A DNA stretch of 64,000 nucleotides from Bernardetiaceae bacterium (GTDB lineage: Bacteria > Bacteroidota > Bacteroidia > Cytophagales > Thermoflexibacteraceae): NCBI GenBank assembly GCA_025056255.1, contig JANWVT010000001.1, positions 1 to 64,000 of the forward strand. The letters run 5' to 3'. The notes beneath the pieces are model-generated. The model searched no databases and was not told the DNA's origin. It worked only from the letters and a program-made list of their open reading frames with translations. A program made the translations under genes and the position numbers. How positions within the stretch are numbered: position 1 is the stretch's first letter; every line of letters begins with the position of its first letter. Positions 9,631 through 18,911 of this stretch are shown here, in pieces.

Positions 9631-10503
9631 TTATAGCATAGTGAACCAAAGCAACAAGTAGAAGGTATTCAGGCATGTTGCCGAAAGCAAGTTGAGTCGC
9701 ATCGTATTGCGAAAGTTAGCAAGATGAGGGTTTGCAAATGCCTGCTTCATCCACCATAAAAAGAAAAGCAGCACTGGTGAAAGAGCAAGCAAGAAAGCCC
9801 AAGCCCATGTATGTGCAAAATAGTACCAGAAATAGACAACCAAACCGACTGTGGCAATGCTAAACACAAATAGTGTGTACAAAAATGTTCCTCTGATGCC
9901 CAGTAGCAAGCTAAACGTTTGGTCGCCGCGGCGCGCATCTTCTTCGTGTTGATAAATTTGCGTCATAGGATAGGAGCCAATGAGCATCAGCGACGAAAGA
10001 GCAGCGGGAATACACCAATACGCTTCTGCAACAAGCTCGCTCCACAATTTCCCAGTTAAAGCTTGTATAGAACTCATGAAAACAAAAAATCCTTGAAAAA
10101 TGCCGACAGTCAGTAAACTGAGCAAGGGATATTTTTTGAGGCGCACCAGTGGATGGCTGTATGCTTTGGAAATCAAACCGTAGATAAATAGCGCCAATGC
10201 AAACTGCCAACCCGCATATGTTCCTACAGCAATGCCTGCCACATCGAGCAGCAGCGAGGCGTTGTACAACTCCCGACTAACAGGAGGCGGCTTCTCTAAT
10301 CCGCCAATAGCGCCTTGGTCTTTATCGAAATACGAATTATAGCCATTGCTGGCAGGATAAATGAACAAATGCCATGCAATAAAAGCTACTATTACTGATT
10401 CTGAAACAGGACTGGCACGGCATACTGCACAAGCAAATAAGAAAACAGGCAACAAGAAAAAGGAAAAGGGCACTCGCAAATGCAATAGGGTAGCGCGATG
10501 CAT
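9631..10503 (-). CDS. UbiA-family prenyltransferase-like membrane protein
   Basis: Multi-TM; NGYNSYFDKDQGAIGGLEKPPP resembles the NxxxDxxxD motif; YQHEEDARRGDQTFSLLLG second Asp-rich motif. Confidence 0.75.
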   Translation of the reverse strand: MHRATLLHLRVPFSFFLLPVFLFACAVCRASPVSESVIVAFIAWHLFIYPASNGYNSYFDKDQGAIGGLEKPPPVSRELYNASLLLDVAGIAVGTYAGWQFALALFIYGLISKAYSHPLVRLKKYPLLSLLTVGIFQGFFVFMSSIQALTGKLWSELVAEAYWCIPAALSSLMLIGSYPMTQIYQHEEDARRGDQTFSLLLGIRGTFLYTLFVFSIATVGLVVYFWYYFAHTWAWAFLLALSPVLLFFLWWMKQAFANPHLANFRNTMRLNLLSATCLNTFYLLLWFTML

Positions 10504-10507
10504 ACTA

Positions 10508-12841
10508 TCAGGTTTTCGGTAAATATATGCGAAAAACCGAACCCTTGCCTACTTGGCTTTCTACTTCTATGCTGCCTCCCATTGCTTCTACTTGTTGCAT
10601 AGTGAGGTAAAGTCCTAATCCTTTACCCTCTTGTTGGCTACTGAGGCGGTTACCTATTCGGAAAAGTTTATCCCGATGTTGTTGCAGGTCTATGCCAATG
10701 CCGTTATCTATTACTTCTATCACTACCCATTCGCTCTTTTCATAGGCTTTAATTGTTATCTGGCAGGGTGTATCTGGGCGACTGTACTTGATGGCATTGC
10801 TCAGTAAATTGTATAGAATACTATCTAAATAGGCGGGTATAACCAGTATAGTCAAAGTGGTGGGCATTTGGAGACTGACTTGCACGTGTTCTGTATACTG
10901 GCTGTGCAAAAATGCCAAATTTTCCTGTACAGTTGCCAGTACATTAACCGGTTGTTTTTGCTGGTGCATCGCTAAACTTACGTCTAACAACTGGTTCATC
11001 TTGGCAATAACATTATCTAACCGACGGGCAGCCTGATGCAGCATTCCTAATAATTGCTCATCGTGCGGTGTGCTTAGCAGCAAGTCAGTTAGCGATAGCA
11101 TATTAGCTACAGCAGCGCGCAAATTGTGGGAAGTAATGTAAGTGTATTCTTTCAATTGCTCATTTTGACGTTCCGAGAGCTGAATGAGTTGTTCTAACTG
11201 CCGGTTGCGCTCTGAGAGCACTTTTTGTTGTTGCTGCAAAGCTAATTGAATGCGCTTTTGCTTGTCTATGTCTTGAAATGCACCATAAAGACGCACACAC
11301 CTGCCATTCTGCCACTCAGGAATGCCAATAGCCCTTACCCAAATAAGGTGCTGGTTGGCAGTTTGCAACTCAAGGGTTAAATCAAAGGGGATTCCTTGCT
11401 CAATTGCTTTTTGGACGGCGTCGCTTATTTGCTGACGGCTCTCGCCTTCTTTGTAGAAGGCAATGGCACTCTCTAAGGTGGGCTGAAAATCTGCTGCCAC
11501 TTCATGTATCATGCAAGTAACAGAGCTCCACGTAAGGTGGAGGTTGATAACATCGAGTTCCCATGTACCAATGCGGGCTGCTTTCCCAGTTTGTTCTAAC
11601 AAATCTTTAGCATGGAGCAGCGCTATTTCTGCTTCTTTCTCTTTGGTGATGTCTTTGGTAGCTCCAATAACGTAGCCCACAGTGTCGCTTGCTATGCTTA
11701 TCACACGGTTGTGGTCGCGTACCCAAATCCATTTTCCTGCTTTGGTTTTCACGCGATATTCTTTGCAGCTTTCAGCCTGTTGATGCAGCCGTTGGGCATG
11801 CAAAGTGAGCTTACATTGGTCGTCAGGATGCACAATAGACTGCCACATACCGGGTTGTTGTAACTCTTTTAACGAATAGCCCAAAATGCGCTCTATGTTA
11901 TCAGATGCCCACTCTATTTCGATGTGCTCGCCTTCTATTTTGAGGTTGTACACATAATCTGAGACAAGTTCAGTAACCATGCGGTAGCGCTCTTCGCTTT
12001 GTCGCATGCGCTCGGTGGCGTTCAGCTCTGCGGTAATATCTTTCCCAGAGGCAAAAATAAGTCCATCGGTTTTGCGGGCATTCCACTGGATGCTTCGATA
12101 ACTGCCATCGGCACAGCGATAGCGATTGACAAATCCTCTAATAGCCTCGCCATTGTTGAGTGCATCAAGAGCTCCCTGAGTGGAAGCTATATCAGCTGGG
12201 TGGATGAAAGAGAAGATACTGTTTCCAATTAATTTTTCAGCAGCATACTGCAATACGTTTTCCCACTCCGAATTTACACGCACTAACAAACCATCTGCTC
12301 TTACAATGCAAAGCATTTGAGGTGCCAGTTCAAAAAATGCTTCACTCAGCTGTTTTTGCGCCTGTAAAGAAAGTACCTCTACTGCCTGTTGGGCAAGCAG
12401 GCGCAGCATTTGCCGCTGATAATCATTGAGTTGGCGCAGCTGCTTATCTATTACACATAAAGTTCCTAATGCAGTGCCATTCGCATCTATTAAAGGTTGA
12501 CCTGCATAAAACCGAATTTGAGGTTCGCCCACAACAAACGGATTGTTGGCAAAGCGCACGTCTTTTGTGGCATTTTCTACTTCAAAAATATCCGGTTGCC
12601 GAATGGCATACGTGCAAAATGCATGTTCAATGGGGGTGCTATCTATGTTGATGCCAACCTTAGATTTAAGCCACTGGCGCTCTTGGCTGAGAAAGCTGAT
12701 GAGAGCAATAGGGGTTTGGCATATCAGAGCAGCCATTTGAGTTAGCCTATCAAGGGCTGATTGGTTGGTAGTATCAAAGATATTACAATGTTCTTGCAGC
12801 TGCTGCCTGTGAGTAATATGTCCATTTATGGCAGAATCCAT
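10508..12841 (-). CDS. GAF/multi-PAS sensor histidine kinase
   Basis: GAF region, PAS/PAC repeats, H-box ITSHNLRAAVANML, HATPase GIDLQQHRDKLFRIGNRLSSQQEGKGLGLYL. Confidence 0.9.
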   Translation of the reverse strand: MDSAINGHITHRQQLQEHCNIFDTTNQSALDRLTQMAALICQTPIALISFLSQERQWLKSKVGINIDSTPIEHAFCTYAIRQPDIFEVENATKDVRFANNPFVVGEPQIRFYAGQPLIDANGTALGTLCVIDKQLRQLNDYQRQMLRLLAQQAVEVLSLQAQKQLSEAFFELAPQMLCIVRADGLLVRVNSEWENVLQYAAEKLIGNSIFSFIHPADIASTQGALDALNNGEAIRGFVNRYRCADGSYRSIQWNARKTDGLIFASGKDITAELNATERMRQSEERYRMVTELVSDYVYNLKIEGEHIEIEWASDNIERILGYSLKELQQPGMWQSIVHPDDQCKLTLHAQRLHQQAESCKEYRVKTKAGKWIWVRDHNRVISIASDTVGYVIGATKDITKEKEAEIALLHAKDLLEQTGKAARIGTWELDVINLHLTWSSVTCMIHEVAADFQPTLESAIAFYKEGESRQQISDAVQKAIEQGIPFDLTLELQTANQHLIWVRAIGIPEWQNGRCVRLYGAFQDIDKQKRIQLALQQQQKVLSERNRQLEQLIQLSERQNEQLKEYTYITSHNLRAAVANMLSLTDLLLSTPHDEQLLGMLHQAARRLDNVIAKMNQLLDVSLAMHQQKQPVNVLATVQENLAFLHSQYTEHVQVSLQMPTTLTILVIPAYLDSILYNLLSNAIKYSRPDTPCQITIKAYEKSEWVVIEVIDNGIGIDLQQHRDKLFRIGNRLSSQQEGKGLGLYLTMQQVEAMGGSIEVESQVGKGSVFRIYLPKT

Positions 12842-13114
12842 TGTTGGTTGTTGAAGTTAGTTTGCTAAAAGCGCGTGTGCAGATTAGCTCCATAAGTGGC
12901 TAACCATGAGTAAAAATACAAAAGAGCGAGGAATATCTCCAAAATTTTTTACTTGTCAAAGAAATAGTTGCAGCTATATCCATGGTTCAACAGCGAGTAA
13001 CGCTGTGCAACCCTATCTGTACTATAGCAGCGCCAGTGAAGCGACAGGCATAACAGCACCTGCCTTAACTATTTTGGTTTGCATTCAGCCTAATGAATAG
13101 GCTGTCTAATAAAA

Positions 13115-13144
13115 AAATCCCTCCTGATTTTTCAGGAGGGATTT
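13115..13144 (-). terminator. Intrinsic terminator downstream of tRNA-fMet
   Basis: aaatccctcctga-tttt-tcaggagggattt perfect 13-bp stem. Confidence 0.75.
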
Positions 13145-13158
13145 CAACAACATTTTTG

Positions 13159-13231
<73 letters not shown>

Positions 13232-13320
13232 ATTTTGTGCTGCAAAATTATAGCACGCGAAAATAACATCCAAATACCTTAGACAAAAATTTTAAATCCA
13301 GCGATTCGGGTAAAAAAACG

Positions 13321-13328
13321 TACCTTTG
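13321..13328 (+). promoter_or_regulatory. Candidate Bacteroidota -7 element TACCTTTG just upstream of era
   Basis: TANNTTTG match ending 4 bp before the ATG at 13333. Confidence 0.5.
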
Positions 13329-13332
13329 TAGC

Positions 13333-14211
13333 ATGAATCACAAAGCCGGTTTTGTAAATATTATTGGCAGACCTAACGTAGGCAAATCTACACTCATGAA
13401 TGCTTTGGTTGGGGAGCCGCTATCTATTGTGTCGGCAAAAGCCCAAACCACACGCCAGCGCATCATGGGCATTTTGAGCGGAGACGATTTTCAGATTGTA
13501 TATTCCGATACGCCGGGTATCCTTACCCCTGCTTACGAGTTGCACAAAGTCATGATGCAATACGTGCATACGGCATTGGAAGATGCAGATATCATTTTGC
13601 TTGTAACAGAAATGGGAGACGTGGCAGATGACTACCCCCTGTTGCCCAATCTGATACAGTCTAACATTCCCCTTATCCTTGTTATCAATAAAATTGATTT
13701 GCATCAGCAAACAGCTGTTGTTGCCAAAATAGCTTACTGGAAAGAAAAACTGCCGCAAGCCGAAATTGTGCCCGTTTCTGCATTAGAAAAATTCAACTTG
13801 GAGCGATTATTTGCTGCCATCCTCGAGCGGTTACCCGAACACCCCCCTTACTTCGACAAGGAAGAACTGACCGATAAATCGGAGCGCTTTTTTGCCGCAG
13901 AAATTATCCGAGAAAAAATATTTTTAAACTATGCACAAGAAATCCCCTACTGTTGCGATGTAGGCATCATTTCTTTTAAAGAGTCGGACGACATCATTCG
14001 CATTAGTGCAGAAATCTACGTGGAACGCGAGTCGCAAAAAGGCATTTTAATAGGCAAAGGAGGCAACATGCTCAAAAAAGTAGGCATGCAAGCCCGTGCC
14101 GATATGGAAAAGTTTTTCCGGAAGAAAATATTTTTGGAACAACACGTTAAAGTGATGCCCGACTGGCGCAACCAAAAAAGCAAACTGGAAAGGTTAGGTT
14201 ATGTTGCCTGA
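13333..14211 (+). CDS. era: GTPase Era
   Basis: GRPNVGKSTLMNALVGEPLSIVSAKAQTTR, SDTPG, NKID and KH domain (GILIGKGGNMLKKVG). Confidence 0.97.
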   Translation: MNHKAGFVNIIGRPNVGKSTLMNALVGEPLSIVSAKAQTTRQRIMGILSGDDFQIVYSDTPGILTPAYELHKVMMQYVHTALEDADIILLVTEMGDVADDYPLLPNLIQSNIPLILVINKIDLHQQTAVVAKIAYWKEKLPQAEIVPVSALEKFNLERLFAAILERLPEHPPYFDKEELTDKSERFFAAEIIREKIFLNYAQEIPYCCDVGIISFKESDDIIRISAEIYVERESQKGILIGKGGNMLKKVGMQARADMEKFFRKKIFLEQHVKVMPDWRNQKSKLERLGYVA

Positions 14212-14256
14212 TTATTTGCAGCACGTTTTTTGAATAATTCAAATTAGAAAAAACGA

Positions 14257-15825
14257 TTGCTAATGATGTGGTTTGGAAAGCTACTTCTCTTGTTGTATCT
14301 ACTGGCTGGGCTCTTACCTGCTGCTTGTGCACAAACTAAATATTGGGTTTATTTTACAGACAAGCCCTTAGCAACCACTCACGTACCCGAACAAGCCCTA
14401 AGCCCCGCTGCCATCCAAAAGCGCAAGTTGCTGCAAATCAGTACATGGCAATGGACAGATGTGGCTGTTGCTCCTGAGTACATCGCTGCGCTGACCAATG
14501 TGGGGGCATCGGTAGTGGTAGTATCTAAATGGCTCAATGCTGTTAGTTGCTATGCCGACGCTGCTTCGCTGGCGCGCATGGAAGCCCTGCCTTTTGTAGC
14601 CAACATTGTTCCTTTGGCACCGCCTCTACGCTTATTGCGCCATTTGCCTCAGCACCCTGAGGAAAAGCAAAAGGAATTTGGCTTGGCTATTAAGCAAATG
14701 AATGCTACTGCCCTCATAGAGCGCCAGTTAACAGCTAAAGACATTCTCATTGGGGTAATTGATGCGGGGTTTTATGGGGCTGCCTCCGATGAATTTCTGA
14801 GGCACTTGTTTGAAGAAAACCGCATACTGGGCGTGCGCGACATGGTCTCCCCTAAACGCAGTACCGACTTTTTTAATGAACCAGAAACAGCCTCCGACGA
14901 CCACGGCACTACCGTTTTGCAAATGATTGCGGGGCTTGTCCCTGGTAAAAAGCAATATGGCTTGGCAACAGGCGCAAAGTTTTATCTTGCCCGCACCGAC
15001 CACGGCGAACGCGAATTTCGCGCCGAAGAAGACTACTGGATAGCTTCTGTGGAGTGGATGGACAGTTTGGGGGTGCGCATCATCAACACTTCATTGGGCT
15101 ATGCACAAGGTTTTGACAATCCTGAAGAAAACTATCGCCCCGAGCAAATGGATGGCAAAACAACTGCTGTCAGTCGTGCCGCTCGTATTGCCACCGAAGA
15201 AAAAGGTTTATTGCTTGTGGTCTCGGCTGGTAACGAGGGTAGTACCTATAACTGGCGTGTGGTGTCTGCACCAGCAGATGTGGAAGGAGTACTTTCTGTA
15301 GGAGCTACTACTCCAGCGGGCATTAAAACTTTTTACAGCAGCATCGGTCCGGAGTTTTTGCCCTATCTGAAACCCAACGTATCATGCCTACCGCAACTTT
15401 CCTCAGGGACTTCTTTCTCCGCTCCTATCATTACTGGACTGGCTGCTTGCTTGATGCAGTTTGCTCCTACTAAATCAGCAAAAGAAATTATAGCTACCAT
15501 AGAAAAAAGTGCCAATTTGTACCCTTTGGGCAATAATTTTATTGGATACGGCATTCCTAATGCCGAGCGCGCATTGAGCATTCTACAAGGCAATACTATT
15601 ACAAAAGACTACTATCAGGTCAGTGCCAAAGAGCAATATTTAATTGAACGACCCGCCAGAGAAAATCAGATTGTTGCAGTTTTTCACAAAAGCAACCCAA
15701 CTCAGGTAGTAGCCCAAGAAGTTCCACCCATTCACAAAACAGGCTTACTGGTTAAAAAGCACAAAGATGCAGTACGAACAACAGTAGTCATTGGTGAGGA
15801 ACTATGGGAAATTCTGTGGGAATAG
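14257..15825 (+). CDS. S8 (subtilisin-like) serine protease, secreted
   Basis: IGVIDAGFYGA, DDHGTTVLQMIAG, SSGTSFSAPIITGLAA catalytic motifs. Confidence 0.9.
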   Translation: MLMMWFGKLLLLLYLLAGLLPAACAQTKYWVYFTDKPLATTHVPEQALSPAAIQKRKLLQISTWQWTDVAVAPEYIAALTNVGASVVVVSKWLNAVSCYADAASLARMEALPFVANIVPLAPPLRLLRHLPQHPEEKQKEFGLAIKQMNATALIERQLTAKDILIGVIDAGFYGAASDEFLRHLFEENRILGVRDMVSPKRSTDFFNEPETASDDHGTTVLQMIAGLVPGKKQYGLATGAKFYLARTDHGEREFRAEEDYWIASVEWMDSLGVRIINTSLGYAQGFDNPEENYRPEQMDGKTTAVSRAARIATEEKGLLLVVSAGNEGSTYNWRVVSAPADVEGVLSVGATTPAGIKTFYSSIGPEFLPYLKPNVSCLPQLSSGTSFSAPIITGLAACLMQFAPTKSAKEIIATIEKSANLYPLGNNFIGYGIPNAERALSILQGNTITKDYYQVSAKEQYLIERPARENQIVAVFHKSNPTQVVAQEVPPIHKTGLLVKKHKDAVRTTVVIGEELWEILWE

Positions 15826-16798
15826 GCAGTTCGTTCATGCATTTAAAGTGTTTGCGTGGACAAGATTTAATTCCTGATTTAGAACAAGGACGGCACCTGA
15901 GCGCCTTATTTTCCATCACAACCGAATGTGGGCAAAAAGGTTTGAATCCCACAGGCGAGGTTGTTCCCCAAATGGAATAAACCGTTTGGTGAAATGCAGC
16001 GGCAATGTGCGTAAGCCCCGTATCGTGTCCAATTACCATAGCTGCCTGAGCTATCACAGAAGCAGAACGACTAATGCTCATTTTACCGCATAGGTCGACA
16101 ATGTGTTTGTTGTTGTTTTGGTAAAAATAGGCTGCTACCCTATTGCCTGTGTCCATGTCTTCCTTTCCGCCAATTAATGCAATAGTAGTGTAGGGGAGCT
16201 TTTGGCAAAGTTCAATCATTTTATGAAAAGGAAGTTTTTTGGTCGGCTCACTGCCACCTATTACATAAGCACAAAAAGGTTGATGGTGTAACTGGGGTAG
16301 CTCTTGCTGCAAGTCCACCCAGTGAGTAGGTGGTATGAAGTAATCCAGTCCTTTTCCGTCATAGCGAATGCCAAGCGGGGCGACGGTTTGCATGTAGCGC
16401 TCTACAACGTGTAGCGGTTCGCCATTAGCTTTGCGGGGCATGCAGTCTATCTGAAATTGCGTTAGCAAAAAACGCTGCCAAGTAAGTTTGTTGTATGTAA
16501 AACTTTTTTTGCCCAATGCCCAGCAAATCCGTATGCTGCGGAAGTTTTTATGCAAATCAACAACGTAGTCAAAGTTTTCTTCTTGGAGTTCGCTGATTAA
16601 CTTACTTAGGCTTCCGCGCAACAAGTGTATTTTATCTACGTAAGGATTTGCCTCCCACATTTCGGCGTATTGGCTTTTGGTGCATACGTGCAACTGGCAA
16701 CCAGTAAGTTGTTGCTTGAGGCAACGCACCACTGGGCTTGTCCAGACAATATCGCCAATGGCTGAAAATCGTATCACTAACACTTTGTTCATTGGCAA
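15788..16798 (-). CDS. Glycosyltransferase family 9 (heptosyltransferase-like)
   Basis: VLVIRFSAIGDIVWTSPVVRCLK N-terminus; GHDTGLTHIAAAF motif. Confidence 0.9.
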   Translation of the reverse strand: MPMNKVLVIRFSAIGDIVWTSPVVRCLKQQLTGCQLHVCTKSQYAEMWEANPYVDKIHLLRGSLSKLISELQEENFDYVVDLHKNFRSIRICWALGKKSFTYNKLTWQRFLLTQFQIDCMPRKANGEPLHVVERYMQTVAPLGIRYDGKGLDYFIPPTHWVDLQQELPQLHHQPFCAYVIGGSEPTKKLPFHKMIELCQKLPYTTIALIGGKEDMDTGNRVAAYFYQNNNKHIVDLCGKMSISRSASVIAQAAMVIGHDTGLTHIAAAFHQTVYSIWGTTSPVGFKPFCPHSVVMENKALRCRPCSKSGIKSCPRKHFKCMNELPIPTEFPIVPHQ

Positions 16799-16870
16799 AA
16801 CAAAAACATAATCACACTTTTCATAGTGCTTAATTTTGCGTTAGCAAATAGCAATGAGCAGTAGTAGGTT

Positions 16871-17179
16871 TCAAGCTGCTTTTCGTAGTACAGGGCGCAA
16901 GATTCGCGTAAGCCAGTAGCATGCTGTAAAAACCACTATCTCGACGGCGCAAAACCGCAACAGTGCCATTCCAAAGTTTGGCACGCCTACTTGGATACCA
17001 AAAGGCAACAGTATGAGCCAAATAGGCGTTAAGATGCAGCCAAAAATAGTGAGTGCCATCAGATTAGCAGCTAAACCTATTAACAGCGCTTTGCCAAAAC
17101 AGACGTCGTCTGACTTAGTGCCGTAGAAAATGCCACATCCAATAAAGCAGCAATAGCCAAAAATTTCTTCCATATTCAT
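16871..17179 (-). CDS. Small hydrophobic membrane protein of unknown function
   Basis: 102-aa ORF, 2-3 predicted TM stretches, no overlap with other genes. Confidence 0.5.
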   Translation of the reverse strand: MNMEEIFGYCCFIGCGIFYGTKSDDVCFGKALLIGLAANLMALTIFGCILTPIWLILLPFGIQVGVPNFGMALLRFCAVEIVVFTACYWLTRILRPVLRKAA

Positions 17180-17561
17180 AGTAACACGCCTGTAAAAACT
17201 TTGCCTAACTTACACTAACACACTTTCACAGAAGCAAAAGTAACGAATCGTTTGTTGCTACTGGATAGAAATGTAGCTGTGCAGTTTTTTTCAAATCAAC
17301 TTAAAGCTGAATAGCCAAGTTAATCAGGAGTGGCACAAGAAGCTGGCTGGTTTTGGAAATCTGTTGGGTACTTTTTTGCAAGCTACGTGGCTCAATATTT
17401 AAAAACCTCTATTTGCCTACTGCTGTACACATTTCATTATTGGTGTCTCACGCACAACGGCTTCGTTTTCGAGCTAATTCTTACTTGTTGCTGCTATCCA
17501 ACAACTACCAAGCTGTTATTGTACAAACAACATCAGTAGCATTTTGGTAGCAAGCAGCGTG

Positions 17562-17569
17562 TATATTTG
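17562..17569 (+). promoter_or_regulatory. Candidate -7 element TATATTTG upstream of hemE
   Basis: TANNTTTG match about 30 bp upstream of the probable hemE ATG, with TTTG at 17543. Confidence 0.35.
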
Positions 17570-17598
17570 CAACTATTTATTTGGCATTTGTACGTATA

Positions 17599-18624
17599 AT
17601 GATGTTGCAAAACGATTTGTTGCTTCGCGCTGCACGCGGTCAGTATGTAGAGCGTCCGCCTGTATGGCTCATGCGTCAGGCTGGAAGGGTATTACCTGAA
17701 TACCGCGCTGTGCGGGAGCGATTGAAAAATTTTATTGAATTAGTGACTACACCCGAATTGGCAGCAGAGGTAACTATTCAGCCCGTAGATTTGTTGGGAG
17801 TAGATGCAGCTATTATTTTCTCCGATATTTTAGTTATCCCTGAGGCAATGGGGCTGCCCTATGAAATGCTGGAAAAGCGAGGACCTATCTTTCCGCAAAC
17901 CATTCGCTCAGAACAAGACTTGCAAAAAATCCGTGTTGCCGATGCTCCGTCGGACTTAGGCTATGTGGCAGAAGCTATCCGGATTACAAAGCGGGCGCTT
18001 AGCGGACGTGTTCCGCTAATCGGTTTTGCAGGTGCTCCGTTTACTATTTTTGCCTACATGACCGAGGGCAGTGGCTCTAAAACGTTTTCAACTGCCAAAA
18101 AAATCCTGTATCGCTCGCCTGAACTTTCACATAAGCTGCTGCAAATGATTACCGACAGCACTATTGGCTATTTGAAAATGCAAATTGCAGCAGGGGCAGA
18201 CTTAGTACAACTTTTCGACTCTTGGGCTGGTATTCTCTCCCCTGCACAATATCGTACTTTTGCGCTACCTTACATTGCACAAATTTGCAACGCCATTAAC
18301 GAGGTTCCTGTAACTATATTTGCCAAAGGAGCATTTTTTGCCCTAACCGAGTTTGCTCAGCTCAAGTGCCATGTAATTGGTTTGGACTGGAATATAGAGC
18401 CAACCACCGCACGCCAACAAATTGGCAATCAGAAAACCTTACAAGGTAATTTAGACCCTTGCACACTTTATGCTGATTTTGATACCATTCGTAAAGAAAC
18501 GCAAAAAATGGTAGCAGCATTTGGCAAGCAACACTACATAGCCAACTTAGGACATGGATTGTACCCAGACATAGAACCAGACCATGTGCGCTGTTTCGTA
18601 GATACTATTAAAAGCTTGGCTTAG
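17599..18624 (+). CDS. hemE: Uroporphyrinogen decarboxylase
   Basis: [47 protein letters not shown] track starts at 17581 but the [14 protein letters not shown] start is more plausible. Confidence 0.95.
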   Translation: MMLQNDLLLRAARGQYVERPPVWLMRQAGRVLPEYRAVRERLKNFIELVTTPELAAEVTIQPVDLLGVDAAIIFSDILVIPEAMGLPYEMLEKRGPIFPQTIRSEQDLQKIRVADAPSDLGYVAEAIRITKRALSGRVPLIGFAGAPFTIFAYMTEGSGSKTFSTAKKILYRSPELSHKLLQMITDSTIGYLKMQIAAGADLVQLFDSWAGILSPAQYRTFALPYIAQICNAINEVPVTIFAKGAFFALTEFAQLKCHVIGLDWNIEPTTARQQIGNQKTLQGNLDPCTLYADFDTIRKETQKMVAAFGKQHYIANLGHGLYPDIEPDHVRCFVDTIKSLA

Positions 18625-18681
18625 CCAATAGCAGATAAGCTGTGCAATGAAGCACTTGAAAAGCACCATTTCCAAGATAGC

Positions 18682-18748
18682 ATTGCACGCCGCCATTGCA
18701 CGTTGCTGTTGTTTGTGTATGTACGAACAACCTGCCAATATAGCGGCA
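18682..18748 (-). repeat. Interspersed intergenic element copy C: two 13-bp units, box, small stem-loop
   Basis: attgcacgccgcc/attgcacgttgct/gttgtttgtgtat in 13-bp phase; tgcc...ggca at 18733-18748. Confidence 0.55.
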
Positions 18749-18911
18749 AGTATTTTTTTGCAAATGGCAAAATACAAGCGCATTTTTTGCTTTCAATCTC
18801 CTTTGTTTTGTGTGAGAAGCTACACAGCAAAGATTGACTTATCAAGCGAAGTCTGAACAATTCGCGGTATTGACCCTAAATGTAACCCAGTAGCTATCCA
18901 CCCAATCAGTT

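Noticed and set aside
17180-17580. Hidden ncRNA or riboswitch in the gap upstream of hemE
   Set aside because: No recognisable motif or strong conserved-looking structure beyond a candidate promoter; cannot be supported by reading alone.
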